Source: Bacteroidota bacterium (lineage in GTDB: Bacteria; Bacteroidota; Bacteroidia; Chitinophagales; Chitinophagaceae). Taken from it: DNA of 11,915 nucleotides. The position numbers and the translations under genes were made by a program. Location: the NCBI GenBank assembly GCA_023386395.1, contig JAEWJV010000194.1, forward strand, positions 1 to 11,915. The letters run 5' to 3'. The notes below the pieces were generated by a model. That model made no database searches. It was not told the origin of the DNA and saw nothing but the letters and a program-made list of their open reading frames with translations. Below, in pieces: positions 6,452 through 11,915 of the stretch (the stretch's first letter is position 1; each line of letters opens with the position of its first letter).

Positions 6452-6466
6452 AACTTTCCGAAAGTT
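6452..6466. promoter_or_regulatory. Perfect inverted repeat in the divergent intergenic region (candidate operator)
   Basis: AACTTTC-C-GAAAGTT is a perfect 7-1-7 inverted repeat between the divergent exonuclease and M28 peptidase genes. Its right arm overlaps the TTG that would be the -33 element of the peptidase promoter. The arms resemble the palindrome upstream of the DEDDh exonuclease (1875-1890): both contain ACTTTC and GAAAGT, but the centres differ by one base. Confidence 0.4.
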
Positions 6467-6491
6467 GTTAGCCTGTTTATTTTTATACTTG
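6465..6491 (+). promoter_or_regulatory. Candidate promoter of the M28 peptidase gene
   Basis: TTG at 6465-6467 and TATACTTG at 6484-6491 (one base from TAnnTTTG) are separated by 16 bases, and the element ends 16 bases before the ATG at 6508. The spacing is a little short for Bacteroidota promoters. Confidence 0.38.
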
Positions 6492-6507
6492 TAAATAAAT
6501 TCATCAT

Positions 6508-8154
6508 ATGCGTAACCTCTATTTCCTCTCTGCCATGGCCCTGCTGGCTGCTGCCTGTAACCAAAACGAAGATAAACCTGCTGAAGCAACGGCCGCTGCA
6601 TTTAACCGCGACAGTATGATGCAGAATATAAAAGTGTTATCGTCTGATTCGTTTGAAGGGCGCAAGCCTTTTTCGCCGGGCGAAACCAAAACGGTGGCGT
6701 TTTTGGAAAATGCTTTTAAACAACTGGGGCTGGAACCGGGCAACGGCAGCAGTTATGTGCAGGATGTGCCGATGGTGGAAATAACGCCTTATGTGGATGC
6801 GGTAATGAAGGTACAATCGCCCAAAGGCAATTTTGATTTGAAGAAGACGGAGGATTTCGTGGTATCGACTGAAAGAACGGATTCTGTGATTTCTTTGAAT
6901 AATGATGAACTGGTTTTTGCAGGTTATGGTGTGGTGGCGCCGGAATATAACTGGAATGATTATGCCGGCATTGATGTAAAGGGAAAAGTGGTGCTGGTAA
7001 TGGTGAACGATCCCGGCTTTGGCGTGGATACCACTATTTTTAAAGGAAGAACGATGACGTATTACGGCCGCTGGACTTATAAATATGAAGAAGCGGCCAG
7101 GCAGGGTGCGAAGGGCATTTTTATTATTCATAATACAGAGGCGGCGTCTTATCCTTTCAGCGTGGTGCAAAGTTCATGGGGCAGTTCCAATTTATACCTC
7201 GATAAAAGGGGCGATAAACAGTATCATTGCGCCTTGCAGGGCTGGGTTTCGGCAGATGCGGCCAAAAAATTACTGGCGGCTGCGGGCAAAGACAGTTCTT
7301 TACTGGTAAGCGCCAATAAGCAGGGCTTTAAAGCGGTGCCACTGGGTGAAAAGTTATCGTTGAATGTGCGGGTAAAATCAAACTATAATACATCGCATAA
7401 TGTGCTTGCCAAACTTACCGGCAGCAAAAGGCCTGATGAATACGATATTTATACAGCGCACTGGGACCATTTGGGTATTGGCCAGCCGGATGCCAGTGGC
7501 GATTCTATTTATAACGGCGCCATTGATAATGCCAGCGGTACGGCAGCGCTCGTTGAAATGGCGAGGGCGTTTACTTCATTAAAGGAAAAACCGGAACGCA
7601 GCATTTTGTTTTTAGCGGTTACGGCAGAGGAGCAGGGATTGCTGGGTTCTGAATATTATGCGGAACTTCCTGTGTATCCATTAAATAAAACCGTGGCTGA
7701 TTTAAATATGGATGTGGTGGATGCTTATGATAAGAAGAAAGATATTGTAATTGCCGGGCAAGGGCAGAATGAGCTGGAAGATTATGTGGAAGCGGCGGCA
7801 AAACAACAGGACAGGTACCTGGCGCCGGAGGCACATCCGGAAGCCGGGCATTACTTCCGGTCAGACCATTTTAGTTTTGCTAAGGTTGGCGTGCCGGCCA
7901 TAAGCAGCGGCGGCGGCATAGATGTGGTGGGCAAGGGAAAAGCATATGGTGAAAAGCTGGAAGAAGATTATAATGCTAACCGCTATCATCAACCTGCAGA
8001 TGAATTTAATTCAGCCTGGACGTTTGACGGTGGGTTGCAGGATATGCAAATGTTATTTTCCATTGGAGATAAATTGGCGAATGAAACCACTTTCCCCAAA
8101 TGGAAAGAAGGTTCTGAGTTTAAGGCGGTAAGGGATGGGATGATGAAACAGTAG
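6508..8154 (+). CDS. M28-family zinc metallopeptidase, predicted lipoprotein
   Basis: This 548-residue protein has a lipoprotein signal (L12-L13-A-A-A16-C17), so it is predicted to be anchored in the periplasm or at the cell surface. Residues about 130-270 fit a PA-like inserted domain (VFAGYGVVAPEYNWNDY, then KGKVVLVMVNDPG). The catalytic domain follows with two-zinc M28 residues: H318 in AHWDH, D340 in GAIDNASG, the Glu pair E374-E375 in TAEEQG, D402 in NMD, and H454 in RSDHFSF. Relatives are aminopeptidases or other exopeptidases that release amino acids from peptides; the substrate cannot be read from sequence. All metal ligands are intact and the length fits PA-containing M28 peptidases. 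It is a single gene, divergent from the exonuclease and convergent with the saccharopine-dehydrogenase-like gene, whose stop lies 38 bases away. Confidence 0.93.
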   Translation: MRNLYFLSAMALLAAACNQNEDKPAEATAAAFNRDSMMQNIKVLSSDSFEGRKPFSPGETKTVAFLENAFKQLGLEPGNGSSYVQDVPMVEITPYVDAVMKVQSPKGNFDLKKTEDFVVSTERTDSVISLNNDELVFAGYGVVAPEYNWNDYAGIDVKGKVVLVMVNDPGFGVDTTIFKGRTMTYYGRWTYKYEEAARQGAKGIFIIHNTEAASYPFSVVQSSWGSSNLYLDKRGDKQYHCALQGWVSADAAKKLLAAAGKDSSLLVSANKQGFKAVPLGEKLSLNVRVKSNYNTSHNVLAKLTGSKRPDEYDIYTAHWDHLGIGQPDASGDSIYNGAIDNASGTAALVEMARAFTSLKEKPERSILFLAVTAEEQGLLGSEYYAELPVYPLNKTVADLNMDVVDAYDKKKDIVIAGQGQNELEDYVEAAAKQQDRYLAPEAHPEAGHYFRSDHFSFAKVGVPAISSGGGIDVVGKGKAYGEKLEEDYNANRYHQPADEFNSAWTFDGGLQDMQMLFSIGDKLANETTFPKWKEGSEFKAVRDGMMKQ

Positions 8155-8192
8155 GCGGGTTATTTCTTTGCTGGCAAAAACTTAGTGGCTGA

Positions 8193-9308
8193 TTAATATT
8201 CTTTCTTAACCCACAGCACATTTCTGGCCTTTAAATAATCTATCACAAAATCGAAAGCAGGTTTGTGTTTGCCCACAAGTTCCGGCGGGAATACGCCTTT
8301 TTCGGTAAAAATATTATTTGCAATAAGATTGGTGGATGCCGTGCAGGTATAACCCGTGGTACGGCTCATGGATGAAGTTCGGGTGGCAACATCATACCGG
8401 TCGAGCAGGTTGTATTCGATGGTTTTGCCGGCTGATTTTAAAATTACTTTCATCACTGTTAATTCTTCTTCCGTTTCATCCAGCTTCCATTCTTTAAATA
8501 AAATCTTTGAAGTGAATTGCAGTGGTGATATTTCGTTTCCATCAATATTTATTTTCTCTTCACTAAAAAAACCGCTTGCTTTTAAAGCAATGATGAGATC
8601 AACATGGCCGGGATAACGCAGGGTTTTCTCTTTCTGGTTTTTTATATGCGGCATGGTAAACAGTAAAGAGCGCAGGCCATCTGTATTAAAAGTTTCCAGT
8701 GTGCCTATTTCATCAAACTGCATGTGTTCAAGTTCGGTGAGGGCAGGCTTTATAACGATGTTGCCATTTTCCATCAAACGGGCGGGGCGGGTATATTCTT
8801 CAATTACATCCACCGGTGAAAACGGCGCTTTATATTCAAAGGGTTTTTTGCGGACCTTAGGTAATCCGCCCACATATATTTCAAAAGCATCAATGGGCAT
8901 TTCCGCGTCAAATCTTCCAATGATATAATTGCTCATGCCGGGCGCCACGCCGCAATCGGTAATAACAGTTACATTTTTTTCTTTGGCCAGGGCATCTAAT
9001 TCCAAAGCGTTTTCGGGGAAGAAAGAAATATCCGCAACATCTTTTCCGCATTCAATAACGGCCTTCAATGTTTCAAAACCCATAAAACCCGGAACAGCTG
9101 TTACAACGAGGTCAAAAGGCTGCAGCAATGTTTTATAAGAGGCATGATCCTGCAGGTTGGCTTTTATGGTTTTGATGGCTGCATTCTTTTGCTGAACCCG
9201 CTGCAGGTTATTTTCATTGACATCGATGGAAGTAACCGAATGCTCTCTGGAAAGATCGGCGGCCATAACGCTGCCCACCATACCGGCGCCTAAAACAGCA
9301 ATATTCAT
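8193..9308 (-). CDS. Saccharopine dehydrogenase-family oxidoreductase
   Basis: This 371-residue cytoplasmic protein begins with a Rossmann nucleotide-binding motif, G7-A-G9-M-V-G12, and an acidic D29 at the end of the second strand, which favours NAD over NADP. The middle part has VTDCGVAPGMSNYI (residues about 115-128), typical of the saccharopine reductase/dehydrogenase group, and DLIIALKASG-like sequence in the C-terminal domain. Length matches single-domain bacterial members. These enzymes act in lysine metabolism (saccharopine or lysine oxidation), but bacterial homologues include enzymes with other amino-acid substrates, so the reaction is not fixed. No lysine-pathway genes are adjacent. 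A CATATTTG element (one base from consensus) lies 14 bases before the ATG. The divergent neighbour is pnuC, 75 bases away. Confidence 0.85.
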   Translation of the reverse strand: MNIAVLGAGMVGSVMAADLSREHSVTSIDVNENNLQRVQQKNAAIKTIKANLQDHASYKTLLQPFDLVVTAVPGFMGFETLKAVIECGKDVADISFFPENALELDALAKEKNVTVITDCGVAPGMSNYIIGRFDAEMPIDAFEIYVGGLPKVRKKPFEYKAPFSPVDVIEEYTRPARLMENGNIVIKPALTELEHMQFDEIGTLETFNTDGLRSLLFTMPHIKNQKEKTLRYPGHVDLIIALKASGFFSEEKINIDGNEISPLQFTSKILFKEWKLDETEEELTVMKVILKSAGKTIEYNLLDRYDVATRTSSMSRTTGYTCTASTNLIANNIFTEKGVFPPELVGKHKPAFDFVIDYLKARNVLWVKKEY

Positions 9309-9322
9309 GGGAAAAGTTTTTG

Positions 9323-9330
9323 CAAATATG
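9323..9330 (-). promoter_or_regulatory. Possible -7 element of the saccharopine-dehydrogenase-like gene
   Basis: The minus strand reads CATATTTG, matching TAnnTTTG except for the first base, 14 bases before the ATG at 9308. On the opposite strand TAAATTTC (9344-9351) is an equally imperfect candidate for pnuC, 32 bases before its ATG. Both are weak. Confidence 0.28.
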
Positions 9331-9383
9331 AAGGAAACAGGTATAAATTTCCTCTTTCAAATTTTACAACCCAATTTTGAAAT

Positions 9384-10049
9384 ATGGATTTTAATACCAT
9401 CTGGCAGCAATTTACAGCAGGCATGCAGGCAACTACCTGGCTTGAGTATGTGGCCGTGTTTACGGGAATTGCCAGTGTGTATTATTCAAGGCTGGAAAAT
9501 ATTTGGGTGTACCCAACCGGTTTGGTAAACACTATTATTTATATATGGCTGAGTTTAAAAGGGCATTTGTTTGGTGAAGCCAGCGTAAATCTCTATTACA
9601 CCATTATGAGTATTTATGGCTGGATTTTATGGACGAAGAAAGATGCATTACAGCATCATGTTGTAAGCATCCGGTTCTCTAATGGCAGGCAATGGATGCA
9701 ACAGGTATTGTTTTTCGCAGCGTTTTATACAGGTATTTTTTTAATTCTCACTTATGTAAAGCAATCTTTTGCACCAGGCGCCATTCCCTGGGCCGATGCC
9801 TTTGCGAGCGCCACTGCTTACACGGGCATGTGGCTGATGGCAAAGAAAAAAGTGGAAAGTTGGTACTGGTGGATAGCCACTGATTTTGCATCCATTCCAC
9901 TATACTTTGTAAAGGGCTATGTGTTCACAAGCGTATATTATTTTGTATTATTAATAATGGCTTTTTTTGGTTTGATGGAGTGGATGAGAAGGACAGAGAA
10001 AATTAAGTCTGTAGACGACAGGCCACAGGCCATGGCGGGCGGCTCCTAA
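9384..10049 (+). CDS. pnuC: PnuC nicotinamide riboside transporter
   Basis: This 221-residue protein is a PnuC-family membrane carrier that brings nicotinamide riboside into the cell by facilitated diffusion. Seven hydrophobic segments can be drawn at about residues 20-37, 42-58, 66-84, 107-124, 134-153, 158-175 and 178-200, the 3+1+3 arrangement of the family. Family landmarks include WLEYVAVFTGIASVYYSR (19-36), PTGLVNTIIYIW (44-55), YYTIMSIYGWILW (71-83), the TGMWLMAKK stretch (147-155) and YWWIATDFASIPLYFVKG (161-178). The kinase that traps its substrate is encoded 65 bases downstream on the same strand, so the two are very likely one operon. The C-terminal tail past residue about 208 (DDRPQAMAGGS) is not part of the fold and is encoded by a short tract holding two direct copies of CAGGCCA, so it may be repeat-derived. 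Confidence 0.95.
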   Translation: MDFNTIWQQFTAGMQATTWLEYVAVFTGIASVYYSRLENIWVYPTGLVNTIIYIWLSLKGHLFGEASVNLYYTIMSIYGWILWTKKDALQHHVVSIRFSNGRQWMQQVLFFAAFYTGIFLILTYVKQSFAPGAIPWADAFASATAYTGMWLMAKKKVESWYWWIATDFASIPLYFVKGYVFTSVYYFVLLIMAFFGLMEWMRRTEKIKSVDDRPQAMAGGS

Positions 10050-10075
10050 ACAACAATTTAAAACTGAATTAATAC

Positions 10076-10103
10076 TATGGACAATCGACCGTCGTCCATG
10101 GAC
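10076..10103. repeat. Four-unit heptanucleotide repeat with GAC/GTC endings
   Basis: Between pnuC and the kinase gene, four successive 7-base blocks (10076-10082, 10083-10089, 10090-10096, 10097-10103) end in GAC, GAC, GTC, GAC; the first and last are TATGGAC and CATGGAC. The tract also contains the inverted pair ATGGAC (10077-10082) and GTCCAT (10094-10099). It ends 11 bases before the kinase ATG and could fold in the mRNA near the start site. Confidence 0.6.
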
Positions 10104-10114
10104 TGAGAGAAATC

Positions 10115-10666
10115 ATGATTAAAAAAATTGTAACCATAGGCCCGGAAAGCACCGGCAAAAGCACACTGGCCAGGCAGCTTGCCGAACATTTTAATACAAT
10201 GTGGTGTCCCGAATATGCAAGAGAATACCTGCATCAGAATGGCGTAAAGTATGATTATGATGACCTGATGAAAATTACGCAGGGCCAGTTGGTTGTGGAA
10301 GATTATTGTATAGAGAAGCTGCAAGCTGCAAGCCTGCAGCCCGCAGCCCACCGTCCGCAGCTCCTCTTTATTGATACCAATATGTATGTGATGAAAGTGT
10401 GGTATGAATATGTATTTGGCAAATGCGAATACCTGGTACTGGATGAAATTGCCAACCGCAGTTATGATCTTTACCTTTTATGCAATATAGATTTACCCTG
10501 GACCGCCGATGAAATGCGGGAATACCCGGATGAAAAACCGCGGATTGAATTGTATCATATATATAAAGACCTGCTCCTAAACCAAAATACGCCATGGATT
10601 GAGATAAGCGGCAACTATGAGCAACGTTTGCAGGCCGCACTAAAAGGCATTAATAAATTCCTGTAA
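10115..10666 (+). CDS. NadR-like nicotinamide riboside kinase (stand-alone RNK domain)
   Basis: This 183-residue protein matches the C-terminal kinase domain of NadR. It has a P-loop G9-PEST-G14-K15-S16, CPEYAREYL (31-39), the acidic FIDTN (85-89), and YDLYLLCNIDLPWTADEMREY (117-137), which closely follows the NadR pattern. It would phosphorylate nicotinamide riboside imported by PnuC to NMN, trapping it in the cytoplasm. The N-terminal regulator and NMN adenylyltransferase parts of enterobacterial NadR are absent, so NMN adenylylation must be done by another enzyme. Residues about 68-82 (LQAASLQPAAHRPQ region) are low in complexity and are encoded by an in-frame heptanucleotide repeat; they fall in the linker before the FIDTN strand, so the fold should survive. 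Gene symbol left blank because only one NadR domain is present. Confidence 0.88.
   Translation: MIKKIVTIGPESTGKSTLARQLAEHFNTMWCPEYAREYLHQNGVKYDYDDLMKITQGQLVVEDYCIEKLQAASLQPAAHRPQLLFIDTNMYVMKVWYEYVFGKCEYLVLDEIANRSYDLYLLCNIDLPWTADEMREYPDEKPRIELYHIYKDLLLNQNTPWIEISGNYEQRLQAALKGINKFL
10318..10359. repeat. Six-unit heptanucleotide repeat inside the kinase gene
   Basis: Six 7-base units in perfect register start at 10318, 10325, 10332, 10339, 10346 and 10353. The first two are both GCTGCAA; the next are GCCTGCA and GCCCGCA, and the last two are more diverged. The total of 42 bases equals 14 codons, so the tract keeps the kinase frame. GC content and codon use differ from the flanking gene. It looks like an expansion or insertion into a surface linker. 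Confidence 0.7.
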
Positions 10667-11004
10667 CTGAAAATCAAATTAATAAAGCCGGGGAAACCCA
10701 TTTTAAAAACTTAGCAAACTTTTTAAATTTTTTATGAAAGGTTAGATAAGTTTATAAAAATTCGTTTATTTTGACCCCGAAACACTTAGCTAATTGGTAA
10801 ACCAACTGCTTTAAACTAAACTGTATCGACGATGCTTTAAATAGCCTGGCAGTTGCAATATCCGGAAACGTATGTTTAAATTATTATGAGTACGAATGGT
10901 TCAGGGTTTAATCATCAATGTCCCGGAAAGGATTATAAAAGCAAAACTGCTTGCTCTCATCATAAAAATTAAAAATCAAATCTCTAATTAATCAAACTGT
11001 TGTT
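10667..11004. other. 338-base AT-rich leader region upstream of the SusC-like gene
   Basis: No large gene is found here. The region is AT-rich and ends just before the receptor ATG. It contains a 5-2-5 inverted repeat TTGGT-AA-ACCAA (10794-10805), an imperfect -7-like TTATTTTG within 10761-10780, another TATGTTTA (10871-10878), and a 28-codon frame described separately. After the kinase stop, GGGGAAACCC followed by ATTTT (around 10690-10705) is only a 3-base-pair stem and is not a convincing terminator. The long leader leaves room for promoter and regulatory sites of the nutrient-uptake gene, but I cannot assign one with confidence. Confidence 0.6.
10886..10972 (+). CDS. Possible 28-codon upstream open reading frame in the susC leader
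   Basis: ATG at 10886 opens 28 codons ending TAA at 10970-10972, 32 bases before the receptor start. The peptide has no signal or membrane segment but holds two cysteines (12, 23) and three histidines (10, 25, 26). Its ATG overlaps by 4 bases (ATGA) the stop of a five-codon frame starting at 10872. It could be a leader peptide or chance; length alone does not decide. Confidence 0.2.
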   Translation: MSTNGSGFNHQCPGKDYKSKTACSHHKN

Positions 11005-11915
11005 ATGAAAAAACGCTTTCACTTTTTGTTCTTTCTTGTGTTTGTGCTGATGACTGCAGACGCAAATGCACAGGGAAAGAAAACTATAACGGGGACTGTA
11101 TATGACAGCCTTAATAAAGGTTTGCCTGACGTTTCTGTGCATGTAAAAAACAGCAAAACAGGTACTGTTACTGATGCGCAGGGAAATTTTAGAATAGCTG
11201 CCGGTGCAGGTGATGTACTGCAATTTTCTTCAATTGGATATGAAGCGCAGGAAGTAAACGTTGGAAATAGTTCAAACGTTTCAGTTACGCTTAAAAGTGC
11301 CAGCAATTCTTTGAATGAAGTGGTGGTAACAGGATTCGGTTCAAGAACAAATACCAGGAAGCTATCGTATGCCACCCAGGAAATTAAAGCTACAGAGCTG
11401 CAAACAGCCCCGTCTCCAAATGTGTTAAATTCCCTACAGGGTAAATTGGCTGGTGTGCGCATTGACCAGGGCACAGGCGGTGCAGGCTCAAGTTCACGTA
11501 TCCGTATTCGCGGTAATACATCTTTAACCGGTAATCAGTCTCCTTTATTTGTAATTGATGGCGTATTAATTAAACCAGGCATATCAGGACCAGAATCATG
11601 GTCAGACAATAACAATGTTGATTTTGGAAATATTCTTAAAAACATCAATGAGGATGATATTGAGAGCATATCTGTTTTAAAAGGTTCTGCAGCCAGCGCT
11701 TTGTATGGTTCCGGTGCGCAGAATGGTGTAATACTTATTACAACGAAAAAAGGAACAGGCCGTGGCTTAGGCGTTAGCGTAAATATAACCGGGATGTGGG
11801 ACAAAGCTTACAAAACGCCCGATTTCCAAACAGAATATGGCGGCGGTATCTCTCCAACTTTTGAAAAAGATGCAGATGGTAATAATATATTGGATCCCGA
11901 CTGGAGCCCTTACTA
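11005..11915 (+). CDS. SusC/RagA-family TonB-linked outer membrane receptor (5' part, runs off right edge)
   Basis: The ATG at 11005 opens a frame that continues to the window end (303 codons; full members are about 1000 residues). A signal peptide covers residues 1-22 with cleavage after ANA (MKKRFHFLFF start). Residues about 27-97 form the carboxypeptidase-regulatory-like beta domain (ITGTVYDSLNKGLPDVSV, TDAQGNF, VLQFSSIGYE) typical of SusC proteins. The TonB-box-like LNEVVVTGFG (103-112) follows, then the plug domain with LQGKLAGVRI (144-153), IRIRGNTSL (166-174), PLFVIDGV (180-187), DIESISVLKGSAASALYG (218-235) and GVILITTKKG (241-250). Such receptors import glycans or peptides across the outer membrane with a SusD partner, which would be expected just downstream. 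The substrate is not readable here. No ECF sigma or anti-sigma pair lies upstream in the window. Confidence 0.95.
   Translation, partial: MKKRFHFLFFLVFVLMTADANAQGKKTITGTVYDSLNKGLPDVSVHVKNSKTGTVTDAQGNFRIAAGAGDVLQFSSIGYEAQEVNVGNSSNVSVTLKSASNSLNEVVVTGFGSRTNTRKLSYATQEIKATELQTAPSPNVLNSLQGKLAGVRIDQGTGGAGSSSRIRIRGNTSLTGNQSPLFVIDGVLIKPGISGPESWSDNNNVDFGNILKNINEDDIESISVLKGSAASALYGSGAQNGVILITTKKGTGRGLGVSVNITGMWDKAYKTPDFQTEYGGGISPTFEKDADGNNILDPDWSPY

Noticed and set aside
5849..6619. A 256-codon plus-strand open frame
   Set aside because: It lies antisense to the MBL exonuclease, whose motifs are complete, and overlaps the start of the M28 gene. It has no recognisable motif and is a mirror of GC-rich codon use.
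8155..8192. Bidirectional terminator between the convergent M28 and saccharopine-dehydrogenase-like genes
   Set aside because: No stem of useful length was found in the 38-base gap.
10690..10705. Terminator after the kinase gene
   Set aside because: GGGGAAACCC forms at most a three-base-pair stem and the following T run is short and interrupted.
10984..11804. Three minus-strand open frames opposite the SusC-like gene
   Set aside because: They lie antisense to a reading frame with signal peptide, TonB-box and plug motifs intact throughout, and show no motif of their own.

Overview
The window looks like a chromosomal segment of a Bacteroidota bacterium, most likely of the Chitinophagaceae type (inference). 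Supporting signs are the SusC/RagA TonB-dependent receptor at the right edge, Bacteroidota-style lipoprotein signals (FSS-C, AAA-C), near-absence of Shine-Dalgarno sequences, and several matches to the Bacteroidota -7 promoter element TAnnTTTG a short distance before start codons. No rRNA, tRNA or CRISPR array was seen.

Layout. Bases 1-48 may hold the first codons of a leftward gene resembling Y1/RAYT transposases. Then come leftward genes for a polyprenol-phosphate-mannose-synthase-like glycosyltransferase (211-1011, TTG start) and a DEDDh 3'-5' exonuclease with an ExoX-like C-terminus (1097-1864, behind a perfect palindromic promoter). A tiny rightward lipoprotein gene (2106-2231) ends 5 bases from the end of a convergent acyl-CoA dehydrogenase gene (2237-3388). 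Next is a leftward DNA-repair pair: an ATP-dependent DNA ligase (3467-5083) and the ligase-associated metallo-beta-lactamase-fold exonuclease (5339-6379). Divergent from it is an M28-family metallopeptidase lipoprotein (6508-8154), followed by a convergent saccharopine-dehydrogenase-like oxidoreductase (8193-9308). A rightward pnuC plus nicotinamide-riboside-kinase pair (9384-10666) forms a nicotinamide riboside uptake and trapping module. After a 338-base gene-poor leader, a SusC-like receptor starts at 11005 and runs off the window.

The most unusual structure lies between the exonuclease and the ligase. It is an exactly 21-bp-periodic degenerate tandem array (about 5115-5324, decaying into the exonuclease 3' end to about 5366). 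Every unit carries a version of the palindrome TTTTCCGCGGAAAA, and there are hints of a higher 84-bp period. The unit is two helical turns and also seven codons, so three reading frames stay open through it. Separate heptanucleotide-periodic tracts occur in and around pnuC and the kinase gene, one of them lying in frame inside the kinase. These repeats are not explained by any gene here and are the best candidates for something undescribed.
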